From Rhodocyclales bacterium (GTDB taxonomy: Bacteria > Pseudomonadota > Gammaproteobacteria > Burkholderiales > Rhodocyclaceae): DNA of 64,000 bases. The stretch is taken from the NCBI GenBank assembly GCA_026399475.1, contig JAPLQY010000012.1:1-64000 (forward strand). Direction: 5' to 3'. A program made the translations under genes and the position numbers. Under the pieces are notes generated by a model that was given only the letters and a program-made list of their open reading frames with translations, did no database searches and had not been told where the DNA came from. This document shows positions 19,016 through 31,118 of this stretch, piece after piece (positions within the stretch are counted from its first letter, which is position 1; each line of letters opens with the position of its first letter).

Positions 19016-19224
19016 TCGGGTCGCGCGGGGACGAGGGCAGCAATTTGTCCGCGCTAGTGTCGCCCTGCATCAATGTCTGCAAAATGGAGGCCGACCTTTG
19101 CGTCGGCTGCTTGCGTACCCTGGCCGAGATCGCCGGCTGGGCCAATGCCGACGACAGCGACAAACGGCTGATCCTTGCCGCCGTGGCAGAGCGCCGCACG
19201 CAGCGCTCCCCGGCGCAGTCCTGA
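19012..19224 (+). CDS. DUF1289 small zinc-type protein
   Basis: Short DUF1289 protein with the Cys pattern [20 protein letters not shown], which resembles a small metal knuckle, followed by an Ile-Trp helix. The function of the family is unknown. The GTG at 19012 overlaps the liuE stop. A TTG at 19045, preceded by GAGGG, would give the more typical short N-terminus ([11 protein letters not shown]), so the true start is uncertain. The stop overlaps the ATG of the next hydrolase. Confidence 0.8.
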   Translation: MIGSRGDEGSNLSALVSPCINVCKMEADLCVGCLRTLAEIAGWANADDSDKRLILAAVAERRTQRSPAQS

Positions 19225-20141
19225 TGAAGCTGCCCGACGCGATCCAGGTCCTCGAGCGCGGCTGGCTGTCGTCCAACAACATCCTGTGCTTTGAAGGCGA
19301 GTCAGCCACTCTTGTAGATGCCGGCTATGTTGGCCATGCGCCACAGACCGTGGAACTCGTAAAGTCGGCGCTGGCCGGCAGGAGGCTCGATCGCCTGATC
19401 AACACCCATTCGCATTCCGACCACATCGGCGGCAACGCCGCGCTGCAGGCGGTCTTCGGCTGCCGCATAGTGATCCCGGCCGGGATCGCGCGCATGGTCG
19501 CCGAGTGGGATACCCGCGCCCTGCTGCTTGACTCGGCGAAGCAGCGAGGCGACCGCTTCGCCCACGACGCCGTGATCGAACCGGGCGGCGAATTCGAGAT
19601 GGGCGGCTACACCTGGAAGGCCCTGCCGGCACCGGGTCATGACATGGAGGCGCTGGTCTACCACTGTGCCGAGCAGCGCATCCTGATCTCGGGCGACGCG
19701 CTTTGGCAGGACGGCTTCGGCATCATCTTCGGCGAGATCCTCGGTCGCAAGGAGGCCATGCCGGCGACGCGCGCCACGCTGGAGATGATCGGGCGGCTGG
19801 CGGTCGACATCGTCATCCCCGGCCACGGCGCGCCTTTCGACGATGTCGACGGCGCCATGGCGCGGGCCCTGCGGAGGCTGGAATCCTTCGAGGCCGATTC
19901 GACGCGTGTCGGCCGCAATGCCGTGCGCGCCTGCTTCACCTTCAATCTGCTCGACCTGCAACGTTTGCGCGAGGACGAATTGCCGGCTTACCTTAAAAGC
20001 GTGCCTTTCTTCGACCACGTCAACGTCACCATGCTCGGCTTCTCCGACGAGGACTTCGCTTCCTGGCTGCTCGGCGAACTGCTGCGCTCGCGGTCGATCG
20101 AGCTCAAGGACGGCTGGATATTGCCGACCATGGCCCCGTAG
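19224..20141 (+). CDS. MBL-fold metallo-hydrolase
   Basis: Metallo-beta-lactamase-fold hydrolase of 305 residues. The two-metal site is complete: THSHSDHIGG, a His in PAPGHDMEAL, Asp in ISGDALW, and a final His in PGHGAPF. The C-terminal extension (about 230-305) is helical and ends in a winged-helix-like segment, as in glyoxalase II-related proteins. Its start shares an A with the DUF1289 stop, so it is the last gene of the liu operon. A thioester substrate related to the pathway is plausible but not shown. Confidence 0.87.
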   Translation: MKLPDAIQVLERGWLSSNNILCFEGESATLVDAGYVGHAPQTVELVKSALAGRRLDRLINTHSHSDHIGGNAALQAVFGCRIVIPAGIARMVAEWDTRALLLDSAKQRGDRFAHDAVIEPGGEFEMGGYTWKALPAPGHDMEALVYHCAEQRILISGDALWQDGFGIIFGEILGRKEAMPATRATLEMIGRLAVDIVIPGHGAPFDDVDGAMARALRRLESFEADSTRVGRNAVRACFTFNLLDLQRLREDELPAYLKSVPFFDHVNVTMLGFSDEDFASWLLGELLRSRSIELKDGWILPTMAP

Positions 20142-20175
20142 TCTCAGCGCCGACTTTCTCACTTCACTTCCACGC

Positions 20176-20201
20176 CCGCGCCGGGTCTCGCCCCGGCGCG
20201 G
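20176..20201. terminator. Strong hairpin between convergent genes
   Basis: A 10-bp perfect stem CCGCGCCGGG / CCCGGCGCGG with a 6-nt loop, midway between the convergent MBL hydrolase and the Gly-rich protein gene. There is no clear T-run on either side. It may serve as a bidirectional transcription barrier. Confidence 0.55.
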
Positions 20202-20242
20202 CCTTGCGAGAACTAAGGAGAGCAGAGTTTCCGCGTGGGTGA

Positions 20243-20920
20243 TCAGTCGCCGCCACCCCCGCAACCGCCACCTCCATCTCCTCCGCCATCCCCGCCGCTA
20301 TCCCCTCCGCTATCGCCGAAGCCATCGGTGCAGCCATCCACCGAGCTGTCGCTGAAGTCCGAGCCGCAGTGGATGTTCCTCGCTCCGCCACGTTGCAGGG
20401 ATTTGCAGTCCGGCGCATAGACGAAGCCGTCACCAATGCCGAGCTTCGAGTCCAGAGCGAACAGCAGTGGCAGGCGCAGCGGCTTGGCGGGGTTGATGTT
20501 TTCTTCCTTGCAGGCATGCCACCAGACGCGGCGTAGGCCTTCGTTGTCGCGCTTCTCGGGGCCGAGGACGACGGCCGGGGTGTGGTGCAGGAACTTTCCG
20601 AAGGCCTGCTTGCAAAAGGCATCATAGGCCTTGGTGTAGAGGATGAACTCGTGCCACAGGTCGTCGACCACCTGCGAGGGCATGGAGACGAATTTCCTGC
20701 CGGAGTTCAGGTGGGCGAGGAAGAACTTGCGCAGGCCGCACGCTACCAGCATGCAGTCCTTCATTTCCAGTTCCGGGCGGCGCTTGCGCAGGCGCTCGTA
20801 CAAGCCCTTGGGCAGCGTGTAGTCGCGGATGTAGCGCTCGCGCTTCAAGCGCGTGTAGCGCGACCAGATCACCGCCAGGACGATCGCGAAGGCGATGCCG
20901 ATCGCGAGTGCCGGGATCAC
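20243..20920 (-). CDS. Membrane-anchored glycine-rich domain-containing protein
   Basis: Protein of 225 residues. One transmembrane helix at about 2-20 is followed by a basic segment. A central domain carries VVDDLWHEFILYTKAYDAFC, the Asp-Leu-Trp-His signature of GRDP-type proteins, and KFLHHTP. The last 25 residues are almost only Gly, Asp and Cys with GGD repeats. The function is unknown. The GTG start overlaps the upstream ParA stop by 4 nt, so the two are translationally coupled. Confidence 0.75.
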   Translation of the reverse strand: MIPALAIGIAFAIVLAVIWSRYTRLKRERYIRDYTLPKGLYERLRKRRPELEMKDCMLVACGLRKFFLAHLNSGRKFVSMPSQVVDDLWHEFILYTKAYDAFCKQAFGKFLHHTPAVVLGPEKRDNEGLRRVWWHACKEENINPAKPLRLPLLFALDSKLGIGDGFVYAPDCKSLQRGGARNIHCGSDFSDSSVDGCTDGFGDSGGDSGGDGGGDGGGGCGGGGD

Positions 20921-21723
20921 GCGCGTTTCTTCGCCGCTGCCTTGGCTCGCGCTTTTTTCGCCGTTTCCAGTTCGTCGAACAGGGCGCCGAACTCCAGTGT
21001 CACCTTGTGGCTGCGGTCGAGATGGATCATCGGCTTCGCCTGCTGGTGCGATTCCTTGATGCGCACCGAGGACGACAGGAACGACGCCAGCACCGGCAGG
21101 CCTTCTTCGCGCAGTTCGCCGATGATCTGCTGCGGCAGGCTGGCACGGGCCTGGAACTGGTTGATGATGATGCCTTCGACTTCGAGGCGGGCATTGTGGT
21201 CGGCGCGGATTTCATTGACGTTGTCGAGCAGGCTGTAGAGCGCGCGGCGGGCGAATTCGTCGCAGTCGAAGGGGATCAGGCAGGCGTCAGCGGCGATCAG
21301 CGCGGAGCGGGTGTAGAAGTGCAGCGCCGGCGGTGTGTCGATCCAGATTTCGTCATAGCCTTCGAGTGCGTCGAGCGCTTCGCGCAGCTTGTAGATCTTG
21401 TAGCGTGATTCGAGCTTGGCCTGCAGTTCTTCCAGCGCAGGGCCGGAAGGCAGGATTGACAGGTTCTCGAAGGGCGTCGCGGTGATGAATTCCTCGGTCG
21501 CCAGAGGGCGCAGTTTGAAGCTCAGCATCTGGTCGAAGAACTCGTTGGCCGTGAGTTCCAGGTCCTGCGCCGCGGCGCCCAGCAGGTACTGGGTTGAATT
21601 GGCCTGCGGGTCGAGATCGATGACCAGCGTGCGCGCGCCGCGCGCGGCAGCGATTGCGGCGAGATTGCAGGTGATGGTGCTTTTTCCCACGCCGCCTTTT
21701 TGGTTGAATACAACGCGCTTCAT
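20917..21723 (-). CDS. Orphan ParA-family ATPase
   Basis: Deviant-Walker ATPase of 268 residues. Walker A is QKGGVGKST at the N-terminus, with DLDPQANSTQYLL as the A' motif and IWIDTPPALHFY as Walker B. No parB gene or parS-like repeat is nearby, so it is not an obvious partition system. Such orphan ParAs position protein clusters, chemoreceptors or other cargo. It is coupled to the Gly-rich membrane protein, a likely cargo or partner. The C-terminus is rich in Lys and Ala. Confidence 0.88.
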   Translation of the reverse strand: MKRVVFNQKGGVGKSTITCNLAAIAAARGARTLVIDLDPQANSTQYLLGAAAQDLELTANEFFDQMLSFKLRPLATEEFITATPFENLSILPSGPALEELQAKLESRYKIYKLREALDALEGYDEIWIDTPPALHFYTRSALIAADACLIPFDCDEFARRALYSLLDNVNEIRADHNARLEVEGIIINQFQARASLPQQIIGELREEGLPVLASFLSSSVRIKESHQQAKPMIHLDRSHKVTLEFGALFDELETAKKARAKAAAKKRA

Positions 21724-21850
21724 GATGTCCCTCTCGAATGAATTGATGAAATTCTAACAAGGACGGAGGCCGCTCGTGGATTTCCGCAATGATGTTGTTG
21801 GCCGGATGGGGCTATCATTCCGCGATTCCTCAGCCAGCAGGGTATTCGCG

Positions 21851-24136
21851 ATGTCCAACGAACAAGAAAACCTATCCGCCGCCGCGCTCGAGTACCACGA
21901 ATGGCCCACCCCCGGAAAGATCGCGGTGGTGCCGACCAAGGGACTCACCAACCAGCGCGACCTGGCGCTGGCCTATTCGCCGGGCGTAGCCGCGGCCTGC
22001 AATGCCATTGTCGACGATCCGAACATGGCCAGCCGCCTGACCTCGCGCGCCAACCTGGTGGGCGTGGTGACCAATGGCACGGCGGTGCTGGGCCTGGGCA
22101 ACATCGGGCCGCTGGCGGCCAAGCCGGTGATGGAAGGCAAGGGCGTGCTGTTCAAGAAATTCGCCGGCATCGACGTCTTCGACATCGAACTGCAGGAGCC
22201 AGACGCCGACAAGCTGATCGACATGATTGCGGCGATGGAGCCGACCTTCGGCGGCATCAACCTCGAAGACATCAAGGCACCGGAGTGCTTCTACATCGAA
22301 GCCAAGCTGCGCGAGCGGATGAAGATCCCGGTGTTTCACGACGACCAGCACGGCACGGCCATCGTGGTTGGGGCCTTTATCCTCAATGGCTTGAAACTGG
22401 TCGGCAAGAATATCGGAGACGTCAAGCTGGTTACTTCGGGGGCGGGCGCGGCGGCGCTGGCCTGCCTCGACCTGCTGGTGAATCTGGGCGTCAAGGTGGA
22501 GAACATCTGGGTCACCGACATCGAAGGCGTCGTGTATGAGGGACGCGTCAAGCTGATGGATCCGGTCAAGGACCGCTACGCCAAGAAAACCACGGCGCGC
22601 GCCCTCGGCGACATCATCGAGGGTGCCGACGTTTTTCTCGGCCTCTCGGCGGGCGGCGTCGTGAAGCCTGCGATGGTGGCGAAGATGGCGGAGAACCCCC
22701 TGATCCTCGCGCTGGCCAATCCGACGCCGGAAATCACGCCGGAAGAAGTCAGGAGCGTGCGCTCGGACGCCATCATCGCCACGGGTCGTTCGGACTACCC
22801 GAACCAGGTCAACAACGTGCTGTGCTTTCCCTTCATTTTCCGTGGCGCGCTGGATGCGGGTGCGACCACGATCACCGAGCAGATGAAGCTGGCCGCCGTG
22901 CGCGCGATTGCCGAACTGGCTCAGGCCGAGGCCTCCGACGTGGTGGCCATGGCCTACGGCGGCGAAAGCCTGGCCTTTGGCCGCGAGTACCTGATTCCGC
23001 GGCCCTTCGATCCGCGCCTGATCGTCAAGATTGCTCCCGCCGTGGCGCAGGCCGCCGCCGAGTCCGGCGTCGCCACGCGCCCCATCGTCGACTTCGATGC
23101 CTATCGTGACAAGCTCAACAGCTTTGTCTATCACTCCGGCTTCGTCATGAAGCCGGTGTTCAGCGCCGCCAAGAAAGCGCCGCGCCGTGTCATTTACTGC
23201 GAAGGCGAAGACGAGCGCGTGCTGCGCGCGGTGCAGGCGGTGCTCGACGAAGGCCTGGCGCGGCCGGTAGTGATCGGCCGCCCCGAGGTGATCGGCAGTC
23301 GCATCGAGAAGGCCGGCCTGCGCCTCGTGGCAGGGCGCGATTTCGAGGTGGTGAATCCCCATTCCGATCCGCGCTACAAGGAGTTGTGGCAGGGCTATCA
23401 CGAAATCATGGGGCGCCAGGGGGTGACGCCGGGTATCGCCAAGCAGGCTCTACGCTTGGACAACACGCTGATCGGCACCATGTTGCTGCAGCGCGGCTAT
23501 GTCGATGCCATGTTGTGCGGCGTGGTCGGGCGCCATGCGCAGCATCTCAAACATGTCAGCGACGTGATCGGCCTCGAGCCCGACGCGCATTGTTTCGCCG
23601 CGATGAACATGCTGCTGCTGGCCAAGCACACGCTGTTCCTCTGCGACACCTATGTCAATGACGATCCGTCTGCCGAGCAGATTGCCGAGATCGCGCTGAT
23701 GGCCGCCAAGGAAGTGCGCCGCTTCGGCCTCGAACCCAAAGTGGCGCTGCTGTCGCATTCCAATTTCGGCAGCGTGCGTTCCGCGTCCGCGATGAAGATG
23801 GCGGCGGCACGGGCCATCATCGAGGCGCGTGCGCCGGACCTGGAAGTCGATGGCGAAATGCACGGCGACGCGGCCCTGTCGCAGGAGATCCGCGAGAAGC
23901 TTTACCCCGACTGCCGCCTGACGGGCGAAGCCAACCTGCTGATCATGCCCAATGTCGATGCCGCCAACATTTCCTTCAACCTGATCAAGGCCACCTCGGG
24001 CGACGGCATCACTGTGGGCCCGGTGCTGCTGGGTGCGGCCAAGCCCGTGCATATACTCACGGCTACTGCTACAGTGCGCCGTCTGGTCAATATGACAGCG
24101 TTGGCCGTTGTCGACGCAAATCACTTGAAAGGCTGA
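21851..24136 (+). CDS. maeB: NADP-dependent malic enzyme with phosphotransacetylase-like domain
   Basis: Oxidative decarboxylation of malate to pyruvate with NADPH; 761 residues. The N-terminal malic enzyme domain (about 1-430) shows [21 protein letters not shown] and the [13 protein letters not shown]ossmann loop. The C-terminal third is a phosphotransacetylase-like domain, probably an acetyl-CoA-responsive regulatory part as in MaeB. The start at 21851 ([23 protein letters not shown]) fits the family better than an in-frame ATG at 21776. It could supply pyruvate and NADPH during growth on acetyl-CoA-yielding substrates such as leucine. Confidence 0.95.
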   Translation: MSNEQENLSAAALEYHEWPTPGKIAVVPTKGLTNQRDLALAYSPGVAAACNAIVDDPNMASRLTSRANLVGVVTNGTAVLGLGNIGPLAAKPVMEGKGVLFKKFAGIDVFDIELQEPDADKLIDMIAAMEPTFGGINLEDIKAPECFYIEAKLRERMKIPVFHDDQHGTAIVVGAFILNGLKLVGKNIGDVKLVTSGAGAAALACLDLLVNLGVKVENIWVTDIEGVVYEGRVKLMDPVKDRYAKKTTARALGDIIEGADVFLGLSAGGVVKPAMVAKMAENPLILALANPTPEITPEEVRSVRSDAIIATGRSDYPNQVNNVLCFPFIFRGALDAGATTITEQMKLAAVRAIAELAQAEASDVVAMAYGGESLAFGREYLIPRPFDPRLIVKIAPAVAQAAAESGVATRPIVDFDAYRDKLNSFVYHSGFVMKPVFSAAKKAPRRVIYCEGEDERVLRAVQAVLDEGLARPVVIGRPEVIGSRIEKAGLRLVAGRDFEVVNPHSDPRYKELWQGYHEIMGRQGVTPGIAKQALRLDNTLIGTMLLQRGYVDAMLCGVVGRHAQHLKHVSDVIGLEPDAHCFAAMNMLLLAKHTLFLCDTYVNDDPSAEQIAEIALMAAKEVRRFGLEPKVALLSHSNFGSVRSASAMKMAAARAIIEARAPDLEVDGEMHGDAALSQEIREKLYPDCRLTGEANLLIMPNVDAANISFNLIKATSGDGITVGPVLLGAAKPVHILTATATVRRLVNMTALAVVDANHLKG

Positions 24137-24139
24137 ACC

Positions 24140-25114
24140 ATGACCCACGCAATCCGTTTTCATGCCCCCGGGGCCCCCGAAGTCCTGTGCTGGGAAGAAG
24201 TCGCTGTTGGTGATGCGGCGCCCAACGAGGCGCGCGTGCGGCACCACGCCGTGGGCCTCAATTTCATCGACATCTACCACCGTACCGGGGCCTACCCGCT
24301 GCCCATGCCCTCGGGCATCGGCCTCGAAGGCGCCGGCGTGGTCGAGGCGGTCGGCAGCGCCGTCATGGACCTCAAGGTCGGCGACCGCGTCGCCTACGCC
24401 GGCGGGCCGATCGGCGCCTATGCCGAAGTACGCAACATCCCGGCCGACCGCCTGGTCAAGCTGCCCGACAGCATCGACTTCAAAACCGGCGCGGCGATGA
24501 TGCTGCAGGGTATGACCGCGCAATACCTGCTGCGCCGCACCTGTCCGGTGCAGGCCGGCGATACCATCCTGATCCACGCTGCCGCCGGCGGTGTCGGCCT
24601 GATCGTCTGCCAGTGGGCGCGGGCGCTGGGCGTCACGGTGATCGGCACCGTCAGTTCCGACGAGAAGGCCGCGCTGGCCAAAGCGCACGGCTGCGACCAC
24701 ACGATCATCTACACGCGCGAAAACTTCGTCGAGCGGGTCAGGGAAATTACTGGTGGCAAGGGCGTGCGGGTGGTGTACGACTCGATCGGCAAGGACACCT
24801 TCATGGGCTCGCTCGAATGCCTGCAGCCGCTTGGCATGATGGCGCTGTTCGGCGCCGCGTCCGGACCGGTACCGCTTTTCGACCTCGGCCTGCTGGCCAA
24901 GATGGGGTCGCTGTTCATCACCCGGCCCACGCTGTTCACCTACGTCGCGCAGCGCAAGGACCTGGTGGCCATCTCAGGCGATCTGTTCGGTATGGTCACC
25001 TCCGGCAAGGTGAAGATCGAAGTCAACCAGACCTATGCGCTGAAGGACGCCGCCCAGGCGCAGATCGATCTGGTGGCGCGCAAGACCACGGGCTCGACGG
25101 TGCTGCTAACATAG
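24140..25114 (+). CDS. Zinc-independent quinone oxidoreductase (MDR superfamily)
   Basis: NADPH:quinone reductase-like enzyme of 324 residues. N-terminal GroES-like half with GIGLEGAGVVEAVG, then a Rossmann half with the nucleotide loop AAAGGVGLIVCQWA and YDSIGKDTF. It lacks the Cys/His zinc ligands of alcohol dehydrogenases, as expected for QOR. Only 3 nt separate it from maeB, so both may share a promoter. Quinone or an enal may be the substrate. Confidence 0.9.
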   Translation: MTHAIRFHAPGAPEVLCWEEVAVGDAAPNEARVRHHAVGLNFIDIYHRTGAYPLPMPSGIGLEGAGVVEAVGSAVMDLKVGDRVAYAGGPIGAYAEVRNIPADRLVKLPDSIDFKTGAAMMLQGMTAQYLLRRTCPVQAGDTILIHAAAGGVGLIVCQWARALGVTVIGTVSSDEKAALAKAHGCDHTIIYTRENFVERVREITGGKGVRVVYDSIGKDTFMGSLECLQPLGMMALFGAASGPVPLFDLGLLAKMGSLFITRPTLFTYVAQRKDLVAISGDLFGMVTSGKVKIEVNQTYALKDAAQAQIDLVARKTTGSTVLLT

Positions 25115-25118
25115 CTGC

Positions 25119-25748
25119 ATGGAATCTTTTCTGATCGCCAATCCCAAGGGAGGGGTGGGCAAGACGACGCTGGCGACGAATCTGGCGGGCTTCTTTGCCC
25201 GGCAGGGCAAGCGGGTCATGCTCGGCGATATCGATCGCCAGCAGTCCTCGCGGGAATGGCTCAAGCTGCGTCCGCCGTCGCTACCGCATATCTCGACCTG
25301 GGAGATCGAGCCGGATCGCCCGGCGCGGCCGCCGAAGGACACTACGCACGTGGTGCTGGATACGCCGGCCGGGCTGCACGGCAAAAAGCTGGCTCAGGTG
25401 CTGAAACTGGTGAGGCGCGTGATCGTGCCCTTGCAGCCCTCGATTTTCGACATCCTCGCGACGCGGCATTTTCTCGACCGGCTGTTCGAGGAGAAGGAAA
25501 TCCGCAGGCACGAAGCCTTCGTCGCCATTGTCGCCATGCGGGTCGATGCGCGTACGCGGGCGGCAGGCGAACTCGAGCGTTTCCTCGAAGGCATCGGCCT
25601 GCCGGTAGTGGCCCACCTGCGCGATACCCAGAATTATGTGCAGGCCGCGGCACACGGCATGACTATCTTTGAGTTGCCGGCCAGCCGCGCGGAAAAGGAC
25701 ATCGAGCAGTGGCGCCCGCTGCTCGACTGGGCGCAGCGGACGGTTTGA
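25119..25748 (+). CDS. Second orphan ParA-like ATPase
   Basis: Short ParA/MinD-type ATPase of 209 residues with Walker A NPKGGVGKTTLATNLAG, an A' motif GDIDRQQSSREWL and Walker B VVLDTPAG. It resembles the small cytosolic ParAs that move plasmid- or cluster-type cargo. No ParB is present. It follows the quinone reductase by 4 nt. It is not a close copy of the ParA at 20917-21723, as lengths and motif spacing differ. Confidence 0.87.
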   Translation: MESFLIANPKGGVGKTTLATNLAGFFARQGKRVMLGDIDRQQSSREWLKLRPPSLPHISTWEIEPDRPARPPKDTTHVVLDTPAGLHGKKLAQVLKLVRRVIVPLQPSIFDILATRHFLDRLFEEKEIRRHEAFVAIVAMRVDARTRAAGELERFLEGIGLPVVAHLRDTQNYVQAAAHGMTIFELPASRAEKDIEQWRPLLDWAQRTV

Positions 25749-25839
25749 AGCAGCCAGCACTGAAAGTCCGCTGACGTAGCGAGCCGCAAAGGAAATCCGG
25801 AAGCGCGGCAGGAGACGGCGGGAGTAAAATTGCTGCGCC

Positions 25840-29291
<3,452 letters not shown>

Positions 29292-29295
<4 letters not shown>

Positions 29296-29765
29296 TCAGG
29301 CTGATCGACCAGGCGCTGCTCGATGAGCTCTGCGCCGAAGCAGCAGCCAGTCCGCGCCGGCGCAAGAACCGCAACTTTCATCCGCATGACGATCATCCGG
29401 CACATCGCCTGCTCAATGCGATGCAGCCCGATTCCTACATCCCGCCGCATCGCCATCTCGATCCGAACAAGGATGAAACCTTCGTGGTCCTGCGCGGCCT
29501 GCTCGGGCTGCTGGTGTTCGATGATGCGGGAGGGGTGATGTACACCGTGACAGTCGGCGCCGGCGGTGCCGCGCTGGGCGCCGATATCCCTCACGGCACC
29601 TGGCATGTCGCCGTGGCGCTGGAGCCCGACACGGTATTCCTCGAAGCCAAGGCCGGCCCCTATCTGCCCTTAACCGAAGCCGAACGCGCGCCATGGGCGC
29701 CGTCTGAAAACACGCCGGAGGCCACGCCCTACCTAGCGTTGCTCAAGGCCTGCGTGGCAGGCTGA
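29292..29765 (+). CDS. WbuC-family cupin metalloprotein
   Basis: Cupin of 157 residues. The N-terminus (LIDQALLDELCAEAAASPRRRKNRNFH) is the WbuC signature, and the metal-binding cupin histidines occur in PPHRHLDPNKDETF and DIPHGTWHV. WbuC was named from O-antigen clusters, but many homologues stand alone, as here; the reaction is unknown. The GTG start shares GTGA with the dnaE stop, and this explains why the longer upstream open frame is not chosen. Confidence 0.83.
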
Positions 29766-29775
29766 GTCGTCCTGA

Positions 29776-29850
29776 ATCGCCAGCAAGCTGGCTCCTACGG
29801 GTGGGCCGCGTTGGGCCGCCGGCTTTGGTAGGAGCGAGCTTGCTCGCGAT
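29776..29850. repeat. REP doublet (inverted pair)
   Basis: Two 23-nt REP-like units face each other: ATCGCCAGCAAGCTGGCTCC... at 29776-29798 and GTAGGAGCGAGCTTGCTCGC... at 29828-29850. They are reverse complements except for two positions, and those two changes pair with each other within each unit's own hairpin (CCAGCAAGCTGG against CGAGCAAGCTCG). This looks like compensatory change under structural selection. The unit is of the REP/REPIN type known from Pseudomonas and related bacteria. It sits between convergent genes. Confidence 0.8.
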
Positions 29851-29858
29851 GCAGACGC

Positions 29859-30347
29859 TCACGAGACGATGTACGCGCCCGCTCCGGTGGACAGCAACTT
29901 GCCATCCGCGCCAAGAAACTCCATGCGGGTGGTCGCCACGCGCGAGCCGAGGCGCAGCACTTCCGCGCGCAGCTCGAAGTGGTCGCCGATCCCGGGCCGC
30001 AAATAGTCGATTCGCAGATCGATGGTGCCCAGCTTGCTGAAACGGTGAAGCCGTTGTGCCGGCTCCTCGTCCATGTGCCGCACGCCGATGGCCGCCATCA
30101 CCGCCAGGCCGCCCATCGCGTCGAGGCCCGCGCTGATGACACCGCCATGAACCCGGTTGAAGCTGTAGTGGCCGATCAGTTCGCGACGCATGGCAATGCG
30201 TCCGGTGACACCGTCTGCCCTGATCGATATGACCTTCAGCCCGAGGACCTGGTTGAAGACAATCATTTCTTCGAAAATCCTGGTCAGCCCGGTGACGAAT
30301 TCCGGCTCGAATTCGGTCACGATTTCTGCTGCGGCGTTCTTCTTCAT
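29859..30347 (-). CDS. PaaI-family thioesterase
   Basis: Hotdog thioesterase of 162 residues. The active-site helix reads FNRVHGGVISAGLDAMGG, then GTIDLRIDYLRPG. The ATG at 30347 (MKKNAAAEIV) is chosen because it overlaps the upstream gene's stop (ATGA) and gives a typical N-terminus; the longer frame would run through the neighbour. It pairs with the following thioesterase. The substrate is unknown. Confidence 0.85.
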   Translation of the reverse strand: MKKNAAAEIVTEFEPEFVTGLTRIFEEMIVFNQVLGLKVISIRADGVTGRIAMRRELIGHYSFNRVHGGVISAGLDAMGGLAVMAAIGVRHMDEEPAQRLHRFSKLGTIDLRIDYLRPGIGDHFELRAEVLRLGSRVATTRMEFLGADGKLLSTGAGAYIVS

Positions 30348-30763
30348 GGCGCCACGGGCCACGCCAGTTCCCCGGCCCGCGCCGCCACTTCCGGCGGAAA
30401 TGGCCGCGACTTGCGGGTTTCCGGGTCGAGGCAGACCACCGTGAAGTCGCAGATCGAGCACACGTCGCCGGTTTCGGTATTGAATAACTCATGACGGAAG
30501 CGCAAGACCTTCTCGCGCATTTCCAGCACGCCGGTGCGCACCGCCACGGTATCGCCGGGGTAGAGCTCTTTCCGGTAGCTGATGTTCTGCTGCACGGCGG
30601 CCAGATTCAGCGCGCCGCTGCGCAGCAGCGACGGTGTCATTCCCAGCATGGCATAGAACTGCCAGCAGGCTTCCTCAAGGAACTCCATGTAGGCGCGCAC
30701 ATTGATGTGTCCCATGTGGTCGCGCTGCCACTCATGCACCGTGCCGCGTGCCGTTTCAATCAT
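30344..30763 (-). CDS. 4-hydroxybenzoyl-CoA-type thioesterase
   Basis: Hotdog thioesterase of 139 residues of the YbgC/4HBT kind. WQRDHMGHINVRAYMEFLEEA holds the catalytic region (Asp and His near residue 15-20), followed by VQQNISYRKELYPGDTV and FRHELFNTETGD. It forms a two-gene unit with the PaaI-type thioesterase it overlaps. Confidence 0.87.
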   Translation of the reverse strand: MIETARGTVHEWQRDHMGHINVRAYMEFLEEACWQFYAMLGMTPSLLRSGALNLAAVQQNISYRKELYPGDTVAVRTGVLEMREKVLRFRHELFNTETGDVCSICDFTVVCLDPETRKSRPFPPEVAARAGELAWPVAP

Positions 30764-30832
30764 TATTGCAGTCCTTCTTGCTGTGGCGACACGGGTTCCG
30801 ATTGCCGGTGCCGGGGGCCGGAGGCCGGGGCC

Positions 30833-31051
30833 TTACTTCAAGGCTTCTGCCAGATCCTTGTCCGTTACCTTGCCCGAGCGATGAAGCCAAAGCAGGATCG
30901 CCAGGGGCTTGGGCACGTTGCGGCCGGATTCGTAGCGCGAGCCACCCGACTGGGTGACGCCATAGCGCGTCCAGAACTCCGTCTGATTGAGGTTTCCTTT
31001 CTTGCGGACATCTGCGATGTCGGAAAAATCGAGCTTCTTTTTGCGTGCCAT
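30833..31051 (-). CDS. Small XRE-like helix-turn-helix regulator
   Basis: Protein of 72 residues with an XRE-like HTH: LNQTEFWTRYGVTQSGGSRYESGRNVP, then a hydrophobic helix (LAILLWLH). The first 15 residues are basic (MARKKKLDF). It has a strong RBS (AAAAGGAG). A 14-bp dyad lies 23 nt upstream of the start, probably its own operator. The regulon is unknown; it faces the same way as the lipoprotein gene behind it. Confidence 0.8.
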   Translation of the reverse strand: MARKKKLDFSDIADVRKKGNLNQTEFWTRYGVTQSGGSRYESGRNVPKPLAILLWLHRSGKVTDKDLAEALK

Positions 31052-31073
31052 GGTGAACTCCTTTTGGGGTGGA

Positions 31074-31087
31074 TGAAACAGGTTTCA
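31074..31087. promoter_or_regulatory. Dyad upstream of the XRE-like gene
   Basis: TGAAAC-AG-GTTTCA is a perfect 6-2-6 dyad just upstream of the RBS of the 72-residue regulator. Autoregulation is inferred from position only. A second dyad, AAGAAC...GTTCTT at 31099-31120, overlaps the stop of the upstream lipoprotein gene and may act as its terminator stem. Confidence 0.4.
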
Positions 31088-31118
31088 AGAATACAGGCAA
31101 GAACGCCGGATGCGGTTC

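Noticed and set aside
20917..25748. Chromosomal or plasmid partition locus
   Set aside because: Two ParA-like genes are present, but no ParB, no parS-like repeats, no replication initiator and no origin features were found.
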